Of a stretch of DNA of 64,000 nt, positions 46,401 to 52,448 are shown one piece after another. Made by a program: the position numbers and the translations under genes. The notes under the pieces were generated by a model. That model saw nothing but the letters and a program-made list of their open reading frames with translations. It had not been told where the DNA came from and ran no database searches. Each line of letters begins with the position of its first letter. Positions within the stretch are counted from its first letter, which is position 1. This DNA is from Streptomyces aidingensis (GTDB lineage: Bacteria > Actinomycetota > Actinomycetes > Streptomycetales > Streptomycetaceae), in NCBI RefSeq assembly GCF_900112355.1, contig NZ_FOLM01000007.1:1-64000 (forward strand). The letters are read 5' to 3'.

Positions 46401-46556
46401 GTCATCCACGAGGCCCCCACCGTGTCGGCGCTGGCCCGGCTGGTGGAGGGCACGCCCGCCCCGGCGGCCGCGGCCCCCGGCCGGGACGGTGCGGAGCAGG
46501 CCCGGCTGCGCCGCTCCGGGGTGCGGGCGGCAGCCGCCCGCCGGCGCCGCCCCTGA
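37440..46556 (+). CDS. Type I PKS modules 3 and 4; module 3 AT inactive
   Basis: 3038 residues. Module 3: KS (Cys178, QTACSTS), a shortened AT remnant (~534-800), KR (TGGLGVVG ~1030; Tyr1180 in GAYAAAN), ACP (Ser1331, SGNSL). In the AT remnant the nucleophile motif is GRGPAGH around 608-614, with Gly610 where Ser should be, and the HAFH region is gone. Module 4: KS (Cys1608, QSFCSTS), intact AT (Ser2080 in GYSLGEY; H2180-AFH, malonyl-like), KR (TGGLGGIG ~2639; Tyr2806 in DYCAAN), ACP (Ser2965, LGGTSLLG). No DH, ER or thioesterase. GTG 37440 follows GAGGA eight bases after the previous stop, so synthesis is coupled. Module 3 must be acylated in trans. Confidence 0.93.
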   Translation: MTDLTEHSPTDIALVGMAGRFPGAGDVGALWRTVRAGRTGITTFTDEELRAAGVPEERLADPTYVKAGAVLDGIELFDAEFFGMNPREAQILDPQHRLFLEHCWHALEDAACDPARLDGSVGVFAGCAWSSYLTSNLTPAGVPLDMGVVLGNEKDTLATRAAHLLGLTGPALAVQTACSTSLVAVCLAANSLAGFQCDVALAGGVSLSVPHRVGYQYQPGGIASPDGRCRAFDAAGQGAPLGSGVGVVALRRLEDALADGDRVYAVLRGWAVNNDGDRKAGFTAPGVDGQAAVIEEALGAAGLDPGDVDYLEAHGTGTALGDAAEITALQRVFHGRSLSIGSVKTNVGHLDRAAGVTGLIKAALALHHEEIPATLHLERPNPQLTDGGAELTVVTERQPWPRRGGERPRRAGVSAFGIGGTNAHVVLEEAPPQAAAPGPAGPAEPSSEPRPAVRAEPLVWSARTAEAADRAAEALAGHLETTGDRLTDIAHTLATGRRVFAHRRMLVAGSAADAAGALRRGEGVLAAENGATGRPVRLLLDGTVPAHRPGMAQELRAADPEFRAVYDSCREQAGERAADTPLGGAFVLALALGRLVRSWGVEPAPVAGRGPAGHAAAACLAGVMSPADALALAGRIERTGRSADAGGAGRAELTRWVAGTLTLRPPALPAACPRTGRPLTAAQATDPAHWAGLPADGAEGTGGAGAWPVPPDDDSVLLHLGPETENVAGDRPLPVVAALPGAGDARPAAAVLAEAAGRLWLAGAALDWSAYRAGRTPRRVGLPGYPFQRKRYWIDPVPRPEPATAPEPERQREPGQERVRLLVPEWHPAPDTGTCAAASPGGGRYRIVPDRGGVAGELARLLRRSGAENVRTGPAGDTAGDTADTVVDLSGLDRAEDEAVPAVRSVAAVLASGAGRVLVATRGGQAAGDSGSGSPVSATQAALGVLPVVAGQEHPGLDSRCVDLDPAYGPAEAARALAAELARPAEGVVVAHRAGRRLLPGHAPAPEASPEVTGEVTGPAAPGIRPGGTYLITGGLGVVGRTLAGHLIRRGAGRVVLTSRSGPGSGTGRLRALHALRDLGAEIVTPRADVTDPAAMRELFLDGERIDGVIHAAADADQDGLRPLADLDEATVARHFGAKVRGARVLAEVLDALPAERRPDWCMLFSSTSAVLGGLTLGAYAAANAALAAHARGRGGDGTGGGTRWISAAWDTWPGTLERVDGRLAESMAAHAMTEREALAAFDRVLELARPAVVAAAGGLDGRLPTAGPSPSAAAGTTAATAPRFPRPDLPQPYVAPRTATERRLAELWSSVLGVEPVGVRDNFFDLSGNSLLALRMLGLVKDEFGVAVPTVTLFDKPTVRDLATVVGAGAPAAEPPAPPREGPGTAGPDDRDAQDVAAVAASVTASGPAGVPADAVPAAVPAQRDTRPDPDPDADRHIAIVGMAGRFPGAGDVGAFWRNLCDGVESISFFTPEEMIAAGVAPEVARDPAYVAARPVLDDITGFDAGFFGLSPRMAALTDPQQRLFLEVCWEALEQSGYCRPEHRGRVGVFGGCNLSTYLLGIAGRFTSDEDASIYELVMGNDKDALTTTVSYLFDLRGPSVAVQSFCSTSLVAVHTAVRALRAGECEMAMAGGVSVRVPDRVGHLHSPGGQESPDGHVRAFDAQARGSMFGDGAAVVVLKKLGDALRDGDHIWAVIRGSALNNDGALKAGYTAPSVTGQAAVIADAMADAGVTAEDVGYVEAHGTGTVLGDPIEVAALTRAFGPTGRTQYCALGSVKPNVGHLDRAAGTTGLIKTAMVVRDGLIPPTLHFTEPNPEIDFAAGPFRVAGELTPWQGGGDGTGRPRIAGLNSLGMGGTNVHVVVEQPPGRPAPPPADPATVRRHQVLPVSARTADAADASVRRLAGHLRGNPDLRLADVAFTLQVGRRTFEHRRVAVAGTLAGAVTALDEGPAGRIETADDRPVAFLFAGVGEQYPGLVGELYRREPVFRAALDDCLARLPRDCPAAGLGELLTGPRGAGPDLAALLGRGGSGGPGGGQDRRAAGLERTEVVQPLLFAVDYALARTLMEWGVRPSVMLGYSLGEYVAACLSGVLSLDDALALVAHRAALIARHAEPGAMAAVPLPEEELRRRFPLARLGVDVAALNGPELTVVAGPADALDRLAEELRAADTVCRPLRTTHAFHSRMLAPVAERLTAWIREHITLNAPAIPYLSNVTGGEADAALVTDPAYWARHMCEPVRFHRAAGALLADEELAVVEIGPGQSLGALLRSGGCPPARWPMITSTLPAANDRRPDDQVFADCLARLWLLGADIDWAAHHRDAGTGRIPLPTYPFQRQRYWIDPAPAGSAPGGSAASAATTAAPAAATGPGMPELPEGTSDPLTEFDRIPLLPEERWLHVPVWRQSPAGSAPALATARSWLVFTREGAAERIAGELARAASVTGARLTLVRPGDAYRAPATAADPDPGAGDGPAVAAVRPGNVADALALLRDLKAAGALPDRVVHLWNLAPDGDPLALGLHTLVALARGAGDIGLENWALDIVASGTQRVLDDAELRPDAATLTGPALVIPMEYPTVSTRLIDTVPDPDPAAVAAELHRPAPGRTVALRGRRRWLPAYQALPPADPDATAREVLREGGVYLITGGLGGIGLAMAEQLARACRARLVLFGRRGLPPRERWRSIADGTAEASEQIRARVRRVLDVLEQGGEVEIVEGDVAEPADVLRAVELARERFGALHGVLHTAGVPGTGLMQFKQPGDAEQVLAPKLAGSRALDAALERAGVALDFLVLFSSITSVTGGGPGQVDYCAANAFLDAWAPGRRDRHRTTVSVAWGEWTWNAWDEGLSGYEENIQTYFREHRARFGIAFDQGWRTLLRALAAGEPHVVVSTQDLPAVADVAARFSVASLTEGPSAPDTGERHPRPDLVTPYREPQGPAEEAVARAWSDALRLERVGVLDNFFELGGTSLLGITLLSTLRKSFPDAELPPHVIHEAPTVSALARLVEGTPAPAAAAPGRDGAEQARLRRSGVRAAAARRRRP

Positions 46557-46640
46557 TCCCGCCGCACCCGGCCACCACACGCACCACCGCATCTCAGTAC
46601 ACGCCCACCAGCACTCGGAAACGCCCGGAAGGGGAACGTC

Positions 46641-47543
46641 ATGTCGGTCATCGGAGTCGTCGGCGCGGGGGTGATGGGCATCGGTGTCGCCCAGAACCTC
46701 GCCCAGGCCGGTCACGAGGTGCTGCTCGTCGACCGGGAGGAACGGATTCTGGAGCAGGCCCGGACGGCCATCGCCCGCAACTGCCGGCTCAGCCGGATGA
46801 TGGGCGGCCCCGCCCTGGACCCGGACACCGTGCTCGCCCGCATCACCACGGCCGTGGGCCTGGGCCCGCTCGCCAAGGCGGACATCGTCATCGAGAACGT
46901 CACCGAGGACTGGGAGACCAAGCGGGCGGTGCACGCCGAGCTGGACCAGGTCTGCGGGCCGGAGACGGTGTTCGTCGCCAACACCTCGGCCATCCCGATC
47001 ACCCGGCTGGCCTCGGTGGGCAGCCGGCCCGAGCGGGTGGTCGGCGTGCACTTCATGAACCCCGTCCCCGCCAAGCCGGTCGTGGAGCTCATCCCCGGCG
47101 TGCACACCTCGCCGGAGACCGTGGCGCGCACCCGGGAGCTGCTGAGCAGCATGGAGAAGCGCTGGGTGGATGTGAAGGACGCCTCCGGCTTCATCTCCAA
47201 CCGGGTGCTGATGCTGACCGTCAACGAGGCCGCGTTCCTGGTGCACGAGGGTGTGGCCACCGCCGAGGCCGTGGACGAGGTCTTCCGGGGCTGCTTCGGT
47301 CACCCGATGGGCCCGCTGGAGACGGCCGACCTGATCGGCGTCGACACCATCCTCTACAGCGTCGAGGTGCTCCACGAGCACTACGCGGACAGCAAGTACC
47401 GGCCGTGCCCGCTGCTGAAGCAGATGACGGACGCCGGTCTCCACGGCCGCAAGACCGGCCGCGGCTTCTACACCTACGCCTCCCCCGCCTCCCCGGCCGC
47501 TTCCACCGCTTCCACCGCTTCCGTCAGCACCGACACCAAGTGA
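46641..47543 (+). CDS. 3-hydroxyacyl-CoA dehydrogenase-like, FkbK type
   Basis: A 300-residue protein with an N-terminal Rossmann fold (IGVVGAGVMGIGVAQNLAQA), the HDH motifs FVANTSAIPITRLASV and VGVHFMNPVPAKPVVELIPG, and DASGFISNRVLML at the start of the C-terminal helical domain. In methoxymalonyl- and hydroxymalonyl-ACP pathways (FkbK, ZmaG) the homologue oxidises the 2-hydroxy-3-hydroxypropionyl (glyceryl) thioester on a free ACP to the aldehyde. It lies 84 bp after the PKS with the other three cassette genes directly behind. The C-terminus carries a Ser/Thr/Ala repeat (ASTASTAS) of no known role. ATG 46641 follows AAGGGGAA. Confidence 0.88.
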   Translation: MSVIGVVGAGVMGIGVAQNLAQAGHEVLLVDREERILEQARTAIARNCRLSRMMGGPALDPDTVLARITTAVGLGPLAKADIVIENVTEDWETKRAVHAELDQVCGPETVFVANTSAIPITRLASVGSRPERVVGVHFMNPVPAKPVVELIPGVHTSPETVARTRELLSSMEKRWVDVKDASGFISNRVLMLTVNEAAFLVHEGVATAEAVDEVFRGCFGHPMGPLETADLIGVDTILYSVEVLHEHYADSKYRPCPLLKQMTDAGLHGRKTGRGFYTYASPASPAASTASTASVSTDTK

Positions 47544-47554
47544 GGTCATCCGCC

Positions 47555-47815
47555 ATGTCCGACACCACCAGCGCCCGGATTCTGGACTTCATCACCGCCC
47601 GCTTCCCGCAGGCCGAGATCACCGAGACCGAGGACATCTTCTCCCTGGGCTACATCAACTCCCTGTTCGCCATGGAGCTGGTGATGTTCGTGGAGAACAC
47701 CTTCGGCATCCGCATCCCCAACGACCAGCTGCGCCTGGACGACTTCCGCACCGTCAAGGCGATGACCGAGCTGGTGAACCGGCTGCGCCCGGCCGCCGCC
47801 GTCCCGACCGCGTGA
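47555..47815 (+). CDS. Free-standing ACP, FkbJ type
   Basis: An 86-residue acyl carrier protein. The phosphopantetheine serine lies in DIFSLGYINSLFAMELVMF; the G-Y-I-N-S-L context is the one seen in ACPs of the alkoxymalonyl/hydroxymalonyl pathway (FkbJ, ZmaD) rather than the DSL of PKS ACPs. It would carry the glyceryl unit while FkbK- and FkbI-like enzymes oxidise it. It starts 11 bp after the dehydrogenase stop, with GAGG at the right distance, and ends 13 bp before the flavoprotein gene. Confidence 0.9.
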   Translation: MSDTTSARILDFITARFPQAEITETEDIFSLGYINSLFAMELVMFVENTFGIRIPNDQLRLDDFRTVKAMTELVNRLRPAAAVPTA

Positions 47816-47828
47816 GCAGGCCGCCGCG

Positions 47829-49001
47829 ATGACGGACCAGTTGACCGCCCCCGCCGCCGCCCCGGCGGCCCTGCCCGCCCCGCCCGCGCCGGACCGGGCC
47901 TCCGCCCGGGCCTTCACCGACGCGCATCTGGTACCGGCCGCCGAGGAGATGGACCGCCGGGGCGCGGTGCCGGAGGACCTGCTGACCCTGATCGGCGAGG
48001 CAGGGCTGTGGGCGCCGTTCCTGCCGCCCGCGCTGGGCGGCAGCGGCACCTCCATGGTGACCCTCGGCGAGATCCACGAGGAGATCGGCCGGGGCTGCTC
48101 CTCCACCCGCAGCCTGCTGACCGTGCACACCATGGTGTGCTGGGCCCTGCACCGCTGGGGCACCCCGGAGCAGCTCCGCCGCTGGGCCCCGGGCCTGGCG
48201 GCGGGCCGGCTGCTCGGCGCGTTCTGCCTCTCCGAGCCGGGAGCCGGCAGCGACACCGCCGCCCTGGCCACCACCGCGGCGCCCGCCGACGGCGGCGGCT
48301 GGCTGCTCAACGGCACCAAGACCTGGATCACGGGCGGGCAGCGCGCGGACCTGTACCTGGTGTTCGCGCAGGGCCCGTCCGGGACGATCGCGCTGCTGGT
48401 GCCGCGCCGCGCCCGAGGCGTGCGGGTCACGCCCATCGAGGGCATGCTCGGCACCCGCGCCGCCATGCTCGCCGAGATCACCTTCTCCGACGTCCGGCTG
48501 GACTCCCGCGCACTGCTCGGGCCCAGCGGTTTCGCCTCCGGCATGGTGCTCACCGGCACGCTCGACCTGGGCCGCTACAGCGTGGCGGCCGGGTCGGTCG
48601 GCATCATCCAGGCCTGCCTGGACGCCTGCGCCGCGCACACCGCGCGGCGCACGGTCGGCGGCTCGCCGCTGCGCGACCTGCCGCTCATCCAGGCCAAGCT
48701 CACCGACATGGTGACGGACGTGCGGGCGGCACGGCTGCTGCTGGCCGAGGCGGGCCGGCTGAAGGACGCCGGCGACGCGGCCACCATCATGGCGACCTGG
48801 ATCGCCAAGTACTTCGCCTCCACCGCCGCGGCCCGGCACGCGTCCGAGGCGGTGCAGATCCACGGCGCGCTCGGCTGCGCGCCCGGCTCCCCGGTGGCGC
48901 GCTGCTACCGGGACGCCAAAGTCATGGAAATCATCGAAGGCAGCAACGAGATCCAGCGGATGACCATCGCTGCCGAAGCCCATCGGAGGTGGACACCGTG
49001 A
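47829..49001 (+). CDS. Acyl-CoA dehydrogenase-like flavoprotein, FkbI type
   Basis: A 390-residue acyl-CoA-dehydrogenase-fold protein. Motifs include GRGCSSTRSLLTVHTMV, AFCLSEPGAGSDTAALA, GTKTWITGGQRADLYLVF, SVGIIQACLDACAAH and the C-terminal IIEGSNEIQRMTIAAE with the catalytic-Glu region. The final PVARCYRDAKVMEI block is typical. In the FkbI/ZmaE role it oxidises the ACP-bound aldehyde to the malonate half-ester level. Its stop overlaps the GTG of the FkbH-like gene. The ribosome-binding site is poor (GCAGGCC), which suggests coupling to the ACP gene 13 bp upstream. Confidence 0.88.
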   Translation: MTDQLTAPAAAPAALPAPPAPDRASARAFTDAHLVPAAEEMDRRGAVPEDLLTLIGEAGLWAPFLPPALGGSGTSMVTLGEIHEEIGRGCSSTRSLLTVHTMVCWALHRWGTPEQLRRWAPGLAAGRLLGAFCLSEPGAGSDTAALATTAAPADGGGWLLNGTKTWITGGQRADLYLVFAQGPSGTIALLVPRRARGVRVTPIEGMLGTRAAMLAEITFSDVRLDSRALLGPSGFASGMVLTGTLDLGRYSVAAGSVGIIQACLDACAAHTARRTVGGSPLRDLPLIQAKLTDMVTDVRAARLLLAEAGRLKDAGDAATIMATWIAKYFASTAAARHASEAVQIHGALGCAPGSPVARCYRDAKVMEIIEGSNEIQRMTIAAEAHRRWTP

Positions 49002-50068
49002 CCAGCGCCACGCTCGACACGCCGGCCCCGGCCAAGCCGGTGCAGGGCAGGATCAAGTGCATCGTCTGGGATCTCGACCACACGCTGTGGGACGGCATCC
49101 TGCTGGAGGACCCCGACGTCGTGCCCCGGCCGGCGGTCATCGAGCACATCCGCCGGCTGGACGCCATGGGGGTGCTGCACTCCATCGCCAGCCGCAACGA
49201 CCACGAGACCGCCATGGCGGCGCTGGAACGGTTCGGCCTGGCCGATATGTTCCTGTGCCCGCAGATCGGGTGGAACCCGAAGTCCTCCTCCATCCGGCAC
49301 ATCGCGGAACGGCTCAACCTGGGCCTGGACGCGTTCGCCTTCATCGACGACCAGGACTTCGAGCTGGCCGAGGTGGGCCACGCCCTCCCCGAGGTGACCT
49401 GCGTCCACGCGGACGACATCGACGAGAGTCTGGTCCGGCCCGAGTTCCGGCCCCGCTTCGTCACCGACGAGTCCGCCCAGCGCCGCGCCATGTACCGCAG
49501 CCAGCTCGCCCGCGACGAGGTGCGCTCGGACTTCACCGGCACGGACGAGGAGTTCCTGGCCGGCCTGGACATGACCTTCACCATCGCCCCGGCACAGCGC
49601 GAGGACCTCCAGCGCGCCGAGGAGCTGACCGTCCGCACCAACCAGCTCAACTCCACCGGCCGCACCTACTCCTACGACGAGCTGGACGCCCTCCGCGGCT
49701 CGCCCGGCCACCTGCTGCTGGTCGCCTCCCTCACCGACCGTTTCGGCTCCTACGGCAAGATCGGCCTGGCCCTGGTCGAGAAGGGCTCCCCGGACTGGCA
49801 CCTCAACATGCTGCTGATGTCCTGCCGGGTGATGTCCCGGGGCGTGGGCACCGTCCTGCTCGGGCATCTGATGGAGCGCGCCCGGGACGCGGGGGCGGGG
49901 CTGCTGGCCGACTTCGTGGAGACCGGCCGGAACCGGATGATGCAGATCACCTACGCGTTCAGCGGTTTCCGGGAGGTCGCCCGGGACGGCTCCCGGGTCA
50001 CCCTGGCCGCCGATCTGTCCGCGGTGCAGCCCGCTCCGTCCTATGTGCGGCTGGAGGTGACCGGGTGA
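48998..50068 (+). CDS. HAD-superfamily glyceryl-ACP synthase, FkbH type
   Basis: A 356-residue protein with the HAD motif DLDHTLWDG (nucleophile Asp and acid/base Asp), SRNDHETAMAALERFGLADM, the motif-IV-like FIDDQDFELAEV and a C-terminal GNAT-like half (TEEL-type RTNQLNSTGRTYSYDELDAL, MSRGVGTVLLGHLMERAR, ITYAFSGFREVARDG). FkbH proteins take 1,3-bisphosphoglycerate, remove phosphate and place the glyceryl group on the partner ACP. That is the first step of this extender pathway. GTG 48998 overlaps the FkbI-like stop, with GGAGG nine bases upstream. No FkbG-like O-methyltransferase lies nearby, so the extender may remain hydroxymalonyl-ACP. Confidence 0.92.
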   Translation: MTSATLDTPAPAKPVQGRIKCIVWDLDHTLWDGILLEDPDVVPRPAVIEHIRRLDAMGVLHSIASRNDHETAMAALERFGLADMFLCPQIGWNPKSSSIRHIAERLNLGLDAFAFIDDQDFELAEVGHALPEVTCVHADDIDESLVRPEFRPRFVTDESAQRRAMYRSQLARDEVRSDFTGTDEEFLAGLDMTFTIAPAQREDLQRAEELTVRTNQLNSTGRTYSYDELDALRGSPGHLLLVASLTDRFGSYGKIGLALVEKGSPDWHLNMLLMSCRVMSRGVGTVLLGHLMERARDAGAGLLADFVETGRNRMMQITYAFSGFREVARDGSRVTLAADLSAVQPAPSYVRLEVTG

Positions 50069-50844
50069 GCACGGCCGCCACCGCGGGGCCGGCCCGTGCC
50101 GGTTCCCTGCGTTCCCGCTGGCTTCCCTTCCCCGTCGATCCGGATGCCCGCATCCGCCTGTACTGCCTGCCCCACGCGGGCGGCTCCGCCTCCGCGTTCC
50201 GCTCCTGGACGGGCCGGGCCGGGGACGCGGCGGTCTGCCCGGTGCAGCTCCCGGGGCGGGACGCCCGCGTCTCCGACCCCGCCCACCCGACCATGCCGGC
50301 CCTGGTCGGCGACCTGGCCGGTGTCCTCCTGGCCGAGGCCGCCGCCGATCCCCGCCCCTACGCGCTCTACGGGCACAGCCTGGGGGCCCTGGTCGGCTTC
50401 GAGCTCGCCCGCGAGCTCCGCCGGCGCGGCGGCCCGCAGCCGGAACACCTGATCGTCTCCGGCTGCTCGGCGCCGCAGGCGGTGGAGGACCCGGCCGACG
50501 ACCTGTCCGACGCGCAGATCGTCTCCCTGCTGCGCAGCCTGGGCGGCACGCCGGAGCTGTATCTGTCCGACCCTCGGGTGCTGCGCCTGATCCTGCCCGC
50601 CATCCGCGCCGACCTCACCGTCCGCAACAGCTACCGCTACCGGCCCGAGCAGCCCCTGACCATTCCGCTGACCGCCATCGCCGCCACCTCCGACGCCCGC
50701 GCCCCCGCCCCCTCGCTGGCCGCCTGGCGGGACCAGACCGTCGGCCGGTTCCGGCTTCATACCCTTGTCGGAGGCCACTTCGCCGTCCTCGAACAGCCCG
50801 AGACCACCCTCCGTCACCTCACCGCCGCCCTGCGGCCCGTCTGA
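50065..50844 (+). CDS. Type II (editing) thioesterase
   Basis: A 259-residue alpha/beta hydrolase of the TEII family. It begins with LYCLPHAGGSASAFRSW and VCPVQLPGRDARV, has the nucleophile elbow YGHSLGALVGFELAREL, the Asp region TAIAATSDARAP and the catalytic His in LVGGHFAVLEQ. Such enzymes clear stalled or wrong acyl groups from PKS carrier proteins. With two modules needing loading in trans, such proofreading would be useful. The GTG overlaps the FkbH-like stop (GTGA). It is the last gene of the plus-strand unit, followed five bases later by a terminator. No integrated thioesterase is seen on any PKS here, so product release is not explained by this enzyme. Confidence 0.92.
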   Translation: MSTAATAGPARAGSLRSRWLPFPVDPDARIRLYCLPHAGGSASAFRSWTGRAGDAAVCPVQLPGRDARVSDPAHPTMPALVGDLAGVLLAEAAADPRPYALYGHSLGALVGFELARELRRRGGPQPEHLIVSGCSAPQAVEDPADDLSDAQIVSLLRSLGGTPELYLSDPRVLRLILPAIRADLTVRNSYRYRPEQPLTIPLTAIAATSDARAPAPSLAAWRDQTVGRFRLHTLVGGHFAVLEQPETTLRHLTAALRPV

Positions 50845-50848
50845 GTGA

Positions 50849-50871
50849 GCGGCCCCGTCGTCAGGGGCCGC
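50849..50871. terminator. Bidirectional terminator after the thioesterase
   Basis: GCGGCCCC and GGGGCCGC form a perfect 8-bp stem with a 7-nt loop, starting five bases after the thioesterase stop and ending 59 bp before the stop of the converging NAD(P)-binding protein gene. Confidence 0.65.
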
Positions 50872-50930
50872 ATGCCACCGCACGGCGGCGAGGACCGGTC
50901 GAGACGGCTCCCCGGCCGGCCGGGCGGGCC

Positions 50931-51638
<708 letters not shown>

Positions 51639-51665
51639 GACGCAGCCCTTCCGCCGCAATATCAA

Positions 51666-51703
51666 CCTTATGCCATAAGGCACGTTAGACTTATGCCATA
51701 AGG
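51666..51703. promoter_or_regulatory. Pair of TetR operators
   Basis: CCTTATGCCATAAGG (51666-51680) and ACTTATGCCATAAGG (51689-51703) are palindromes of CTTATG/CATAAG around a central C. Each is followed by CACGT, and the centres are 23 bp apart, about two helix turns. They lie between the divergent NAD(P)-binding protein and TetR genes, and a TAGACT -10-like hexamer sits between them. Binding would shut both promoters. Confidence 0.8.
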
Positions 51704-51734
51704 CACGTCAAGAGCAGGCGGAAGGAGAAGGCGA

Positions 51735-52448
51735 GTGCGCGAGGAAGGCAGGGCCACCGGCAAGGGCCGGGCCCGGGCATCGGCACGCAGACCGCTCAGC
51801 CGTGAGCTGGTGATCCGCACGGCGATGGCGGTGGCGGACGCGAAGGGAACGGCGGCGCTCACCATGCGGGCCATCGCCGAACCGCTGGGCGTCGAGCCGA
51901 TGTCGCTCTACCACCATGTCGCCGGCCGGGAGGACATCCTCGACGGCATGGTGGACGCGGTCTTCGCCGAGATCGCCCTGCCGCCGGGCGGCACCGGCTG
52001 GCGCAGCGCCATGCGCCTGCGCGCCGAATCCGCCCGCGAGGTGCTGCGGCGCCATCCGTGGGCGGTCGCCCTGATGGACTCCCGCGCCCGGCCCGGCCCG
52101 GCGACCCTGCGCCACCACGACGCCGTCCTCGGCGCGCTGCGCGCCGGCGGGTTCTCCGTCCCGATGGCCGCGCACGCCTTCTCGCTCCTGGACAGCTACC
52201 TCTACGGCTTTGTGATCCAGGAGCTGAGCCTGCCGTTCCGCGGCGCGGCGGAGCTGGAGGAGGTCGCGGGCGCCATACTCCGCGACATGCCGGCCGACGC
52301 CTTCCCCCATCTCACCGAGCTCGCCACCGAGCACGTGCTGAAGCCCGGCTACGACTACGCCGACGAGTTCGCCTTCGGCCTCGGCCTCATCCTCGACGCC
52401 CTGCACCCGGACGAGGACCCGGGTGCGGGGCGCCGTCCGGCCCGGTGA
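51735..52448 (+). CDS. TetR-family regulator
   Basis: A 237-residue TetR protein. The DNA-binding domain reads LSRELVIRTAMAVADAKGTA, then LTMRAIAEPLGVEPMSLYHH and VAGREDILDGMVDAVFAEI. The C-terminal region (TetR_C type; RRHPWAVALMDSR, HAFSLLDSYLYGFVIQELSL) is the ligand-binding part found in TetR proteins close to the tetracycline-repressor subgroup. The GTG start follows AAGGAG. Two operator palindromes upstream indicate autoregulation and control of the divergent NAD(P)-binding protein. Its 3' end overlaps the end of the converging fourth PKS gene by 62 bp. Confidence 0.88.
   Translation: MREEGRATGKGRARASARRPLSRELVIRTAMAVADAKGTAALTMRAIAEPLGVEPMSLYHHVAGREDILDGMVDAVFAEIALPPGGTGWRSAMRLRAESAREVLRRHPWAVALMDSRARPGPATLRHHDAVLGALRAGGFSVPMAAHAFSLLDSYLYGFVIQELSLPFRGAAELEEVAGAILRDMPADAFPHLTELATEHVLKPGYDYADEFAFGLGLILDALHPDEDPGAGRRPAR

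Noticed and set aside
36780..47549. A minus-strand open frame of ~3600 codons opposite the third PKS gene
   Set aside because: Same composition effect; the plus strand encodes well-preserved KS, KR, ACP and HDH domains over its whole length.
48998..50068. FkbH-like gene as part of a tetronate (glyceryl-ACP plus KASIII) pathway
   Set aside because: The FkbK, FkbJ and FkbI homologues are directly coupled to it, which is the extender-unit set. The KASIII is in a different operon with an adenylation domain.
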